Origin: Treponema sp.
Lineage (GTDB): Bacteria; Spirochaetota; Spirochaetia; Treponematales; Treponemataceae
Length of the DNA: 64,000 bases
Direction of reading: 5' to 3'
NCBI GenBank assembly: GCA_017616165.1
Contig: JAFZYR010000020.1
Coordinates: 1-64,000, forward strand
The position numbers and the translations under genes were made by a program. Below the pieces are notes generated by a model that was not told the DNA's origin, did not search any database, and saw only the letters and a program-made list of their open reading frames with translations. Every line of letters starts with the position of its first letter. The stretch's first letter is position 1. Shown here piece after piece: positions 24,995 through 32,695 of this stretch.

Positions 24995-25747
24995 CTATGC
25001 TTTAGGAGGTTTTTTATTCCAGAATTTTGATTTTACGTTTTTGATGCGTTGTTTGAGCAGGTCAAGCTCTTCTTTGTAGTTCAGGCTTTTGAGGGTTGGG
25101 AAGCGGTGCACAAAGCTTTCTATGTTGCGGATTTTTGGCTGGAGCTGGTCCAGAGCCCTGGTAAATTCGGCACCATATTTTTCTTTGAGGGCACGAAGCT
25201 TTTCCAGGCTGACAGAAAAATCCACAAGGCGGCGCACGGTTATAAGCAGGTCTACGGTAAGGGCAATTGCAATTATGTCTGCACTAAGCTTTAAAACAAA
25301 TTCCGGGAACAGCGATAAATACCACATTACATAGGGCTGAACAAAATGGATGATTACAACGCCAAGCACTCCAAACAAAAGTGAATTAAGCAGGCATACG
25401 CGGCCCCTTATATTAAACTTGTAGTGTGAATAATCCCACCAGCGGGTATGAAAAAGCTTTTCCAAAATCCAGCTTGAAAGATATTCGACAATTGTACCAA
25501 AGAGCATGCTGGCACAAAAAAGCATGCCCCAGGTGGAATAAAGCGACTGAGGCAGCAGCAGGATTGTAAGACCTCCAAAGCCATAAATAGGACAGATTGG
25601 TCCATGCAAAAAGCCGCGGTTTACAAATTTGTGTTCAAAGAAAATGCCCACATAAAGCACTTCGCTAAGCCAGCCAACAAGACTGAAGATGATGAAAATT
25701 AAAAATGTAATATGAAACGGCAAAGCATATACCGGCTGAACACTCAT
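24995..25747 (-). CDS. CmpB-like polytopic membrane protein (putative ABC-transporter type IV family)
   Basis: About 250 residues with five or six hydrophobic segments in the first ~170, then a helical cytoplasmic tail rich in Lys and Arg. The segments FSLVGWLSEVLYVGIFFEHK, NRGFLHGPICPIYGFGG and WWDYSHYKFNIRGRVCLLNS match the CmpB/PF06541 family, whose function is not firmly known despite its 'ABC transporter' label. The ATG at 25747 is chosen; a TTG 36 nt earlier is possible. No good Shine-Dalgarno site is present. It is transcribed alone, leftward, towards the gspD operon promoter. Confidence 0.8.
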   Translation of the reverse strand: MSVQPVYALPFHITFLIFIIFSLVGWLSEVLYVGIFFEHKFVNRGFLHGPICPIYGFGGLTILLLPQSLYSTWGMLFCASMLFGTIVEYLSSWILEKLFHTRWWDYSHYKFNIRGRVCLLNSLLFGVLGVVIIHFVQPYVMWYLSLFPEFVLKLSADIIAIALTVDLLITVRRLVDFSVSLEKLRALKEKYGAEFTRALDQLQPKIRNIESFVHRFPTLKSLNYKEELDLLKQRIKNVKSKFWNKKPPKA

Positions 25748-25790
25748 AATAGTAAAGATAATAATAAAATAGTTGAATGGCAAGGGTATA

Positions 25791-25816
25791 GATTGCCGCG
25801 CTTCGCCCGCAATGAC
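25791..25816 (-). repeat. Dispersed intergenic repeat, copy 2
   Basis: The minus strand reads GTCATTGCGGGCGAAGCG then CGGCAATC, the same family as 1234-1262, 31961-32030 and 51628-51655. Confidence 0.75.
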
Positions 25817-25830
25817 GGGGGTGTTTTGTA

Positions 25831-25860
25831 TTGCTCCTGTTACTTATTTTATGTTATAAT
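25831..25860 (+). promoter_or_regulatory. Probable corA promoter
   Basis: An extended -10 TGTTATAAT (hexamer 25855-25860) with a weak -35 TTGCTC at 25831-25836, spacer 18 bp. It would give a 5' leader of roughly 180 nt before the corA start. Confidence 0.65.
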
Positions 25861-25891
25861 CTATTTATTCAGTTTGAAGTTTTACATTTTA

Positions 25892-26035
25892 TTCAGGAGG
25901 CGCGTTATGGACGGCGGGTCGAGTAGTTATCCCATACGTATTTTAATCACAAATAATAGCCTCTTGAATTTCAAAGCATAAGCATTCCTTTTTTATTTTC
26001 CTGTTATTTTGAAATTCTTTGGGCTGTGAGAGGAG
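25892..26035 (+). promoter_or_regulatory. Candidate structured RNA leader (possible riboswitch) of corA
   Basis: P1 pairs TTCAGGAGGC (25892-25901) with GCCTCTTGAA (25959-25968, one G.U). Inside it, CGTTATGG (25903-25910, one bulged T) pairs with CCATACG (25932-25938), leaving a 21-nt loop. A second perfect hairpin, GAATTTCAAA (25966-25975) with TTTGAAATTC (26008-26017), shares three bases with P1. The CCTCT of P1 can alternatively pair with AGAGG (26029-26033) in the corA Shine-Dalgarno region. This would allow a switch between two states. I do not recognise a known riboswitch class, and the classic M-box is not apparent. Confidence 0.45.
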
Positions 26036-26044
26036 AATTTTAAA

Positions 26045-27091
26045 ATGATTACATACTGGCAGCAGGAAGACGGACAGTTTTTTAAGACTAAGAAAGACGA
26101 AATTAACTCAAAAAAGCCTCTTTGGATTGATGCACGCAATGTTACCCGTGATGAAACAAATCTGCTTCAGCAGGAGTACGAGCTTGAACAGGATCATATC
26201 CTTGATATTCTGGACCCTGATGAGCTTTCTCGTATGGAAGAAGGCGAAGGCTATATCCTTACCATTGTGCGTGTGCCTGTTTATGACCCGGCAGCAGAAA
26301 CTCCTTACTTTGCTGTTCCTGTTGGCATTATCATTAAGGGCAAGACAATCATTACAATCTGCTGGACAGACTGCGAAATCCTTAAGGACTTTGGCAACAA
26401 CAGAATAAAGAATATCCGCCTTACAGATTTTCCTTCATTTATCGTTCAGATTATGAACCGCGCTAACTTGAACTTCCTTCGTTACCTTAAGGAAATCAAC
26501 CGCCGTTCTACAAGCATCCAGAACGAAATGCGCATGGAAATTGAAAACCAGGAAATCATGCTCATGCTTGGCTTGGAAAAATCTCTGGTTTACTTTTCTA
26601 CTTCTCTTAAGAGTAATGCCCTGCTCCTGCAAAAAATGAAGAGCACCAAGCTCATCAAGTTTGACGACGAAGATATTGATTTTGTAGAAGGCGTTGCAAT
26701 TGATAACCGCCAGGCAATTGAAATGGCCGACACTTATACAGACATTCTTTTTGGTGTAATGGATGCGTTCAGTTCTGTAACTTCAAACAACCTTAACATT
26801 GTTATGAAAAAGCTTGCAATCATCAATCTTGTAATGATGGCACCAACCTTTGTAACAAGCTTCTTTGGTATGAACTTTAAGCTGCCGTTTGAAACCATGC
26901 CGGGCTACTGGGCTGTTACAATGGCAACAATTCTGTGTGTAATTTCTGTATTCCTTAGCGTATGGCTTTTGAACATCAACAAGGAAAAGTCAGAGGCACG
27001 CAGACGGGCACGAAAGCTTTCGCGCAAGCAAAGACAGAAAATTAGAGCTGAGACGAGAAAACTGAAAAAGCAGGAAAGAAAGCTTAAGTAG
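26045..27091 (+). CDS. corA: CorA-family divalent cation transporter
   Basis: A 348-residue protein. A large cytoplasmic domain (1-280) is followed by two C-terminal membrane helices, and the first ends in the pore signature FFGMNFKLPFE, which contains the GMN motif required for Mg2+ (or Co2+/Ni2+) passage. The C-terminal tail is strongly basic (RRRARKLSRKQRQKIRAETR). Family members form pentameric Mg2+ channels gated by cytosolic Mg2+. A good Shine-Dalgarno site (AGAGGAG) lies 10 nt before the ATG, and the gene has a long leader that may be regulatory. Confidence 0.92.
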   Translation: MITYWQQEDGQFFKTKKDEINSKKPLWIDARNVTRDETNLLQQEYELEQDHILDILDPDELSRMEEGEGYILTIVRVPVYDPAAETPYFAVPVGIIIKGKTIITICWTDCEILKDFGNNRIKNIRLTDFPSFIVQIMNRANLNFLRYLKEINRRSTSIQNEMRMEIENQEIMLMLGLEKSLVYFSTSLKSNALLLQKMKSTKLIKFDDEDIDFVEGVAIDNRQAIEMADTYTDILFGVMDAFSSVTSNNLNIVMKKLAIINLVMMAPTFVTSFFGMNFKLPFETMPGYWAVTMATILCVISVFLSVWLLNINKEKSEARRRARKLSRKQRQKIRAETRKLKKQERKLK

Positions 27092-27125
27092 GACCCTTCG
27101 AGAGCCTCAGGGACCCCGGTGTAAG

Positions 27126-28091
27126 CTACTGTACTGTACAGGCTATTCTAAAGCCGAAGTAGTTATAGCATTCGTTAGGGTCGTAGCTGTAGCGGTCGCC
27201 GGCGTAGTAGAACGGGGTGTAGTCCGAAACGCTGCCTCCGCGGCTAACACGGTCATAGCCTACAGTTGGTCCGTAATTGTTGCCTGCAGTATAATCTTCA
27301 AACCAGTCCCAGCAGTATTCAAGAACATTACCGCTCATATCATAAAGACCGGCACCGTTGGCATTTCCTGTTGCAGGCTCGCTTATTGAATTAGGATCAA
27401 ACGGCACACCTGCAGTTCCTACATTACGTGTGGCACCGGCATTGTCGCTGGTCCAGGCATACAAAAAAGCCTCTTCTTCGTTAGTAGCCTGAGTCTGTCC
27501 GCTTACAAGGTTGCCCTTTTGAAAACCACTCTTTGTACGGCGGGCTGCATATTCCCATTCGGCTTCGCTTGGAAGGCGGTAACCGTCTGCATTCCAGTCG
27601 CAGGAACAAAGGTCGCAGGCTGCTGTATCAGAAGAGTCACGCAAAATAATTCCGTTGTAGGTATAGCATGGAGTTTTTCCGCGAAGCTCGCTAAGGGCAT
27701 TGCACCAAACAATTGCATCATACCAGCTTATCATTGTTACCGGCTGATACTGATTTTCTTCTATTGGTTCGGCACCGCGCTTTCCGTTAGTTCCGCCCTG
27801 TCCGGGATTCTGAAAATAGTAGCCTGACTTTTCGGCCTTGATTCTTGTCTGATACCAGAGGCTGTAGCAGGTTTCGTATTTGTTTATTGAAAAAGCCTTG
27901 AGTGTTCTGTCTGCAGGATAAGCAGCTGTGTCCTGACCAATTTTGTAAGTCAGATGAGATTTAAAAGACACCAGAGAAAGCGGTGTAAATTTTTTCTGAA
28001 CTGTTGGAGTTGTCTGAACTGTAGTAGCTGTCTGGGCAAATAAAGCACCTGACAGAACAAGGGCAAAAAGCCCCGCAAAAATCTTTTTCAT
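27126..28091 (-). CDS. Secreted FGE/SUMF1-fold protein
   Basis: About 321 residues. The start is at MKKIFAGLFALVLSGALFAQ, a typical signal peptide, and the ATG overlaps the upstream stop (TAATG). The body has the formylglycine-generating-enzyme fold: PVTMISWYDAIVWCNALSEL, DGYRLPSEAEWEYAARR, GLYDMSGNVLEYCWDWFED, SRGGSVSDY and YFGFRIACTV. Such secreted proteins without a clear catalytic Cys pair are common in treponemes and often act in binding or unknown roles rather than as sulfatase activators. It follows the phosphoesterase gene in an apparent hisC operon, though this may only reflect gene packing. Confidence 0.85.
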   Translation of the reverse strand: MKKIFAGLFALVLSGALFAQTATTVQTTPTVQKKFTPLSLVSFKSHLTYKIGQDTAAYPADRTLKAFSINKYETCYSLWYQTRIKAEKSGYYFQNPGQGGTNGKRGAEPIEENQYQPVTMISWYDAIVWCNALSELRGKTPCYTYNGIILRDSSDTAACDLCSCDWNADGYRLPSEAEWEYAARRTKSGFQKGNLVSGQTQATNEEEAFLYAWTSDNAGATRNVGTAGVPFDPNSISEPATGNANGAGLYDMSGNVLEYCWDWFEDYTAGNNYGPTVGYDRVSRGGSVSDYTPFYYAGDRYSYDPNECYNYFGFRIACTVQ

Positions 28092-28786
28092 TAAAGCTTG
28101 CACTCCTCTACCTTGCTTACACTCCAGTTGCCGTCCTTGTCGCGTTCTACCTGGAGCCATACATAAGTACCTTTTTCTCCAAGACTACCCGGGTTAATTA
28201 CCACAGTGTCTCCCAGCTTACCCACTCCGGTTCCTTCGTGAATGTGTCCGCAGATTACAGCAAGCGGCTGGTTTTCCAGAATAAAGTCTGTAAACTTCTG
28301 GCTGCCTGCATGATGTTCGCCGTCAAAGGAATCGAGCTTTTCGCAGATTGGCGGGTTATGACTTATGAGAATAAGATTATTCCAAAGTGATTTGTCGCCG
28401 TTTTCGTCTACTGAATTTACAACAATATCAAAGTCGCTAAGGCATTCATCTTCGGTGCGTTCAAATTCTGTTTTACCTGTAAACTTTGTTCCGCCGCCGC
28501 TTCCTGCAAAGGCAAGTCCTTCATGGAAAACAAGTGCCTTTTCTACGCTTATATCCTTGTCTTCAAGATCGCCCAGAAATACCTCATTATCGCAGTTTCC
28601 AAGAACAGAAAAAATTGTATCATGCTTGGTGCAAAGCTTTTCAAGAGCAGCGTCCCCGGTTTCCGGCTTAAAGCATTCTGCAAAGTCCCCTGCAAAAAGC
28701 ACTGCATCTGCCTTAGCAAAAATATCGTCCATTTTATCGAGCACATCATTGTGTGCATGTAAATCGCTTATTACTAAAAGTTTCAT
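28091..28786 (-). CDS. Metallophosphoesterase, YfcE/MJ0936-like
   Basis: A 231-residue protein with the calcineurin-like metal motifs in order: SDLHAHND, FAGDFAE, LGNCDNE, SHNPP and CGHIHEG. The first Asp/His, the second Asp, the Asn of GNCD and the terminal GHxH are all present, so it should bind two metals. This small family shows phosphodiesterase activity in vitro; the natural substrate is mostly unknown. It overlaps hisC by 4 nt (ATGA) with AGAGGAG before the ATG, and is followed by the FGE-fold gene with a 1-nt overlap. Confidence 0.88.
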   Translation of the reverse strand: MKLLVISDLHAHNDVLDKMDDIFAKADAVLFAGDFAECFKPETGDAALEKLCTKHDTIFSVLGNCDNEVFLGDLEDKDISVEKALVFHEGLAFAGSGGGTKFTGKTEFERTEDECLSDFDIVVNSVDENGDKSLWNNLILISHNPPICEKLDSFDGEHHAGSQKFTDFILENQPLAVICGHIHEGTGVGKLGDTVVINPGSLGEKGTYVWLQVERDKDGNWSVSKVEECKL

Positions 28787-29940
28787 ATAATCTCCTCTAT
28801 TGCTGCCCTTAGCATTTTCATCTGCTGCGGGGTTCCGATAGTTATTCTAACAAATTCTTCGATTCCCGGAGTGTTAAAGTGTCTTATTAAAATGCCCTGT
28901 TCCTTTATACGCTTGTAAAGCTCTGCGCCACTGATTGACGGATGCTTTGCAAACAAAAAGTTTGTCTGGCTCTTTAATACATAAAACCCTTTACTGTTCA
29001 AAAAGTTATAAAAATCATCGCGTTCGCGGGCAACCTCTCTGGCTGCATTTGAATAATAGGCAACATCCTTACAGGCAGCCCTTCCGCTTACCTGTGCAAC
29101 TGCATCAATAGGAAAATGATTTACACAGTTTTTTACGGTAGTCACAATATTTACAAGCTCTGGATTAGAAACCAGATAACCAAGCCTCTGTCCTGCACCG
29201 CACAGACTTTTTGAAAAGGTTCGTATAATCACAAGGTTATTAAATTCTTCCAAAAGCGGGATGCACGACTCACCGCCAAAATCAACATAGGCTTCATCAA
29301 CAATAAAAATTTCATCACTGCTGGCCTTTAAGAGCATCTGGCGTACCTGCTCACGGGTAAGCCCTAGTCCTGTTGGGGCATTCGGATTTGCAAAAATTAT
29401 TCCGCTGTTGTTTTTTTGTGCACGGGTTAAAATTTCATCAACATCAAGCGACCAATCTTCTTTGAGCGGAACCTGGTCCATAGGAATATCATAATAACCT
29501 GCATAAACCGGATAAAAGCTGTAGGTAAACTGAGGCATTACAAAGCGCTTGGAAGAATCAAAAAAGGCATAGAATACCATGGAAAGAACTTCGTCACTGC
29601 CGTTTCCGGTATAAATCATCTGGGGAGTAACCTTGAACGGAATCTTATCCTGTTCTGCCGGCTCAACCGTACCATCCGAAGCAACCTTTGTACGACAAAG
29701 CACACCGCCGCTTGCGTTGAGCATATCAGCAATAACCTCATGCAGCTCAAGAGAGTCTGGGTCGGGATAAAGTGCAAGCTTTTGAGGATTGTTCTGTACA
29801 AAATCGAGCACTGCCTTTATTACAGAAGGACTTGGCGGATAAGGGTTTTCGTTAGCATTTAACTTAATATAATCTCTGTCCTTTGGCTGTTCACCAGGAA
29901 CATAAGGACTTAATTTTTGAACACGACTGGATAAAATCAT
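28783..29940 (-). CDS. hisC: Histidinol-phosphate aminotransferase
   Basis: A 385-residue fold-type I PLP aminotransferase. Signatures: IKLNANENPYPPSPSV at the N-terminus, NPNAPTGLGLTREQV, IVDEAYVDFGGES, the PLP Lys near residue 242 in IRTFSKSLCGAGQRLGY, and the terminal phosphate-binding RITIG. It transaminates imidazole acetol-phosphate in histidine synthesis. An insert near residues 75-95 (VLCRTKVASDGTVEPAEQDK) makes it slightly longer than usual. No other his genes are nearby. The ATG is 7 nt after a TAAAAT -10 with no Shine-Dalgarno site. Confidence 0.9.
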   Translation of the reverse strand: MILSSRVQKLSPYVPGEQPKDRDYIKLNANENPYPPSPSVIKAVLDFVQNNPQKLALYPDPDSLELHEVIADMLNASGGVLCRTKVASDGTVEPAEQDKIPFKVTPQMIYTGNGSDEVLSMVFYAFFDSSKRFVMPQFTYSFYPVYAGYYDIPMDQVPLKEDWSLDVDEILTRAQKNNSGIIFANPNAPTGLGLTREQVRQMLLKASSDEIFIVDEAYVDFGGESCIPLLEEFNNLVIIRTFSKSLCGAGQRLGYLVSNPELVNIVTTVKNCVNHFPIDAVAQVSGRAACKDVAYYSNAAREVARERDDFYNFLNSKGFYVLKSQTNFLFAKHPSISGAELYKRIKEQGILIRHFNTPGIEEFVRITIGTPQQMKMLRAAIEEII

Positions 29941-29947
29941 AGTTATA

Positions 29948-29953
29948 ATTTTA
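29948..29953 (-). promoter_or_regulatory. -10 element directly before hisC
   Basis: The minus strand shows TAAAAT followed by 7 nt and the hisC ATG, with no room for a Shine-Dalgarno site. A leaderless mRNA is predicted. It is divergent from the promoter at 30018-30023. Confidence 0.45.
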
Positions 29954-30017
29954 CTAATATTACATCAAAAAAACAATGCAAACAATTTTTTTCCTATCAT
30001 TTTTTTAAGTTATGATG

Positions 30018-30023
30018 TAAAAT
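30018..30023 (+). promoter_or_regulatory. -10 element directly before the 641-aa protein gene
   Basis: TAAAAT followed by 7 nt and the ATG at 30031. This mirrors the arrangement at hisC on the other strand. No Shine-Dalgarno site is present. Confidence 0.45.
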
Positions 30024-30030
30024 AATTCAT

Positions 30031-31956
30031 ATGGGAACATCATCAAATCTAAGTTCTATAATCCGGTTTTATGCCGAAAAACAAAAGTCTCCATTTATTG
30101 ACCAGCGTGAATTCTGTACCTGGGTAAAGAAGTATGCCGAACATCACGTGGAAGAACAGGCTGAGCTTGTAAAATATTTGGGCGACCCTACCGGAACTGT
30201 AACTGCGGAGCTTGTAGGACTTGAACAGAAGCATCTTGCCGCAGTCATTCCAAACGGCAACAAAAAGATGATTGTTTCTATTGCGTATTTTGCGCAGAAA
30301 TATGTTAACACCTATAAGGAGCTCATCAAAAACGAGTCAATTCCTTATCCGGTAGAAACAGACCTTCCTAAAAAATTTCCTACTGCAATTCTGGAACGCA
30401 AAAATGCGCAGGAATATTTTATTCAGAATATGAATCAGGAGCCAACCAAGTCGCAGAACCTGTATGTGGTTGTTTTTCCGCGCGACTTGCCTGCCCTGCT
30501 TTTGCCGGCCTGTGTTCCAATTAAGGTGCTTGTAGAATCTTCGCAGATGAAAATTCGCAAGATTCTTAAAAAGGATGAGTATCACGATTACTTCCTCAAA
30601 AAAATGAGGCAGGCTAATCCTTCAAAAGAAATTTCTGTTAAAAACTTTTTCACATCTTTTGTAGATAAGGATTACAACGGCTATATTGATGTAACCGACG
30701 GCGACCAGTACTATCTTTGGAATCAGCTTTGTTATTTTGTGCGCCAGGATTTTGAAAAGATTCAGGACCGAACACAGGATGATACAAGCGTGCTTCAGGC
30801 AATTTCCATTTCGGAAATTCACAGCTCTTATCTCAAAGAAAAATTCCAGACAGACAGAAAGCGCGAAGAAGCCCTAAAGGAGCTGGAATCAAATCTTGGT
30901 CAGCCACCGTACTTTTTTTCTACTCCGCAGATTCTCAAATTTCAGGATAAGCACGGAAAGCTTTTATTCGGTCAGTATTCCGAAGAAGATCTTAAGGAAA
31001 CCCTTCTCAAGCTGTCTACCGAAAGCGAAGACAACACTCTTCCAAAGCTTGTTGTGTTCAAGGTTGCTTCGGGCACCCGCTATTATATTTACAAAAACAA
31101 GGTAATTTCTCTCATTGTGCGCCTTTGCAACGAGGCTCACGACAACATAAAGGACATACTGGTAAACAAGTGGTACGAGTCTCTGCTTGAATATACAAAG
31201 CTTCCGGAAATGACAAACAAGGATAAGTTTGAAAAAAAGCTGGAGCTGCTTGTAGAAGACAATTCACCGGTTTTGTATGCCCTGCTTACAGCAAACTTTA
31301 TTACCCTGCTTTCTGCCGAAAAAAATCTGGACGATTCCTTAAGCACACTTCAGCTTTTTGCAGACGGAAAGCTTTTGCCTTACAGCCACCTGCTCATGCT
31401 GCGCAGCGAAGACATTCTTGCCGAAGCCAAAATGAAGCTTCCGTTTATCTACACAATTCCAATCATTTCGTGGATTATCGGGCTTTTCCGTTCACGCAAG
31501 ATTGAAAAACAAAAGAAGGAAGCCAAGGAAAAACAGCTGCACGAAGAAGTTGATCCAATGTCGGTTCTTGATAACGAGGAAGGCGAAAAGAAGGCAAAGA
31601 AGGGACGTCACGAAGCTCTTGCAGATAAGGCCAAGGAGCTTGCTGCAGAGTTTATTCCGGAAGGCTCTACTGTGGACCGCGAGCTTAACTTCCTTACAAA
31701 GCAGTGGAACCGCATGATTTCCAAGGAAGCCTACAACAATCTTACAGAGGATGTAAACTCACTTATACGTGATTATACACGCCGTGTGTGCAATACTCTT
31801 ACCGCCCAGTCGTTTACAAAAGAGCGCATAGAAAACCTTGCAGATGCCCTTGTTCGCACTCCAAACATGCAGAAAATTCAGGACCAGAAGGCGCTTACAG
31901 AATACGTTCAGCTGTACATGATAAGGCTCGTAAGCAACTCGCCAAAGAAGGGTTAA
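30031..31956 (+). CDS. Conserved hypothetical protein with one late hydrophobic segment
   Basis: A 641-residue protein that I cannot assign to a named family. It has no signal peptide. It is mostly helical and charged, with a hydrophobic, possibly membrane-embedded stretch near residues 470-490 (LPFIYTIPIISWIIGLF) followed at once by a highly basic Lys/Arg/Glu helix, then a folded C-terminal part. This suggests a cytoplasmic N-domain attached to the inner membrane. It is transcribed alone, divergent from hisC, and the mRNA is probably leaderless. It looks like a lineage-specific spirochete protein. Confidence 0.8.
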   Translation: MGTSSNLSSIIRFYAEKQKSPFIDQREFCTWVKKYAEHHVEEQAELVKYLGDPTGTVTAELVGLEQKHLAAVIPNGNKKMIVSIAYFAQKYVNTYKELIKNESIPYPVETDLPKKFPTAILERKNAQEYFIQNMNQEPTKSQNLYVVVFPRDLPALLLPACVPIKVLVESSQMKIRKILKKDEYHDYFLKKMRQANPSKEISVKNFFTSFVDKDYNGYIDVTDGDQYYLWNQLCYFVRQDFEKIQDRTQDDTSVLQAISISEIHSSYLKEKFQTDRKREEALKELESNLGQPPYFFSTPQILKFQDKHGKLLFGQYSEEDLKETLLKLSTESEDNTLPKLVVFKVASGTRYYIYKNKVISLIVRLCNEAHDNIKDILVNKWYESLLEYTKLPEMTNKDKFEKKLELLVEDNSPVLYALLTANFITLLSAEKNLDDSLSTLQLFADGKLLPYSHLLMLRSEDILAEAKMKLPFIYTIPIISWIIGLFRSRKIEKQKKEAKEKQLHEEVDPMSVLDNEEGEKKAKKGRHEALADKAKELAAEFIPEGSTVDRELNFLTKQWNRMISKEAYNNLTEDVNSLIRDYTRRVCNTLTAQSFTKERIENLADALVRTPNMQKIQDQKALTEYVQLYMIRLVSNSPKKG

Positions 31957-31960
31957 CCTC

Positions 31961-32030
31961 CGTCATTGCGCGAGTTTGCAAAGCAAACTCGGTAAGCTCT
32001 GCGACAGGAGCGCAGCGACGAAGCAATCCA
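31961..32030 (+). repeat. Dispersed intergenic repeat, copy 3, with embedded hairpin
   Basis: Begins CGTCATTGCG and ends GAAGCAATCCA like the shorter copies, but carries an insert holding a perfect hairpin GAGTTTGC-AAA-GCAAACTC (about 31972-31990). The same hairpin type occurs at 50900-50925 between the two tRNA genes. Confidence 0.7.
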
Positions 32031-32075
32031 TTTTTTGCCAAAATTTCGCTTTTTTTAAAAAAAAATTCACTTTTT

Positions 32076-32117
32076 TTCATTTTTTTTCTCAAATTTTTGT
32101 AATAAGTCCCGTTTTTT
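32076..32117 (+). promoter_or_regulatory. Shared upstream element, copy B (ssb)
   Basis: Contains CTCAAATTTTTGTAATAAG followed by TCCCG and a T run. It differs from the gspD copy by a single base over the core. CCCG ends 86 nt before the ssb ATG. TATATATG follows about 14-17 nt after the core. A small hairpin, CAGGAAT/ATTCCTG, lies further downstream (about 32135-32153). Confidence 0.7.
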
Positions 32118-32197
32118 TTCTAATCTATATATGTCAGGAATCGTGATATTCCTGTGTGCTCCGGCCGGGCGCGAAAATCTATTTTTGTGGGGTTGTT

Positions 32198-32695
32198 ATG
32201 AATCAGCTCAATTCTATTATTTTAGAGGGAAATGTTGTCAAAAAGGCAGTTTTGTCTAAACCGACAGCAGGGTTTGTTGTATGTAAGTTTCCGCTTGCAG
32301 TTAATCGTAAAACAAAATCTCCTGATGGTGAACAGCATGAAGAGGTTTCGTACTTTGACATAGAAACCTATGGAGAAATGGCTGAAAAATGCTCAAAGTA
32401 TTGTGACAAGGGACAGGGAGTTCGTGTTGTAGGCAGGCTCAAGCAGAGTCGCTGGAAGGAAAACGATGTTTCCAAGTCCAAGATTTATGTTGTAGCCGAG
32501 CACGTGGAATATAAATTCCATAAGCCAAAGCCGGAAGAAATTGAACAGACTAATGAGCAGTCTAATGAGCAGACTTCGGTTCAGGCAGAAGGTCAGGCTC
32601 CTGCTGCAGAAACAAAAACGGAAGCTTCAGCAGCACCAAAATCTGAAGAAGTAATTGCCGCCGAAAAGACGGCAGAGGAGGCAGCTGTTTTCTAA
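32198..32695 (+). CDS. ssb: Single-stranded DNA-binding protein
   Basis: A 165-residue SSB. The OB-fold covers about residues 1-110: LNSIILEGNVVKKAV, FPLAVNRKT, YFDIETYGEMAEKCSKYCDK, GVRVVGRLKQSRW and KIYVVAEHVEYK. A Gln/Glu/Ala-rich flexible linker with a repeated NEQ unit follows, and the protein ends EEAAVF rather than the canonical DDDIPF tip that recruits partner proteins. The ATG at 32198 with GGGG 5 nt upstream is chosen over a non-ATG start at 32156. It is transcribed alone from a leader carrying the shared element. It overlaps the convergent U32 gene by 4 nt. Confidence 0.93.
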   Translation: MNQLNSIILEGNVVKKAVLSKPTAGFVVCKFPLAVNRKTKSPDGEQHEEVSYFDIETYGEMAEKCSKYCDKGQGVRVVGRLKQSRWKENDVSKSKIYVVAEHVEYKFHKPKPEEIEQTNEQSNEQTSVQAEGQAPAAETKTEASAAPKSEEVIAAEKTAEEAAVF

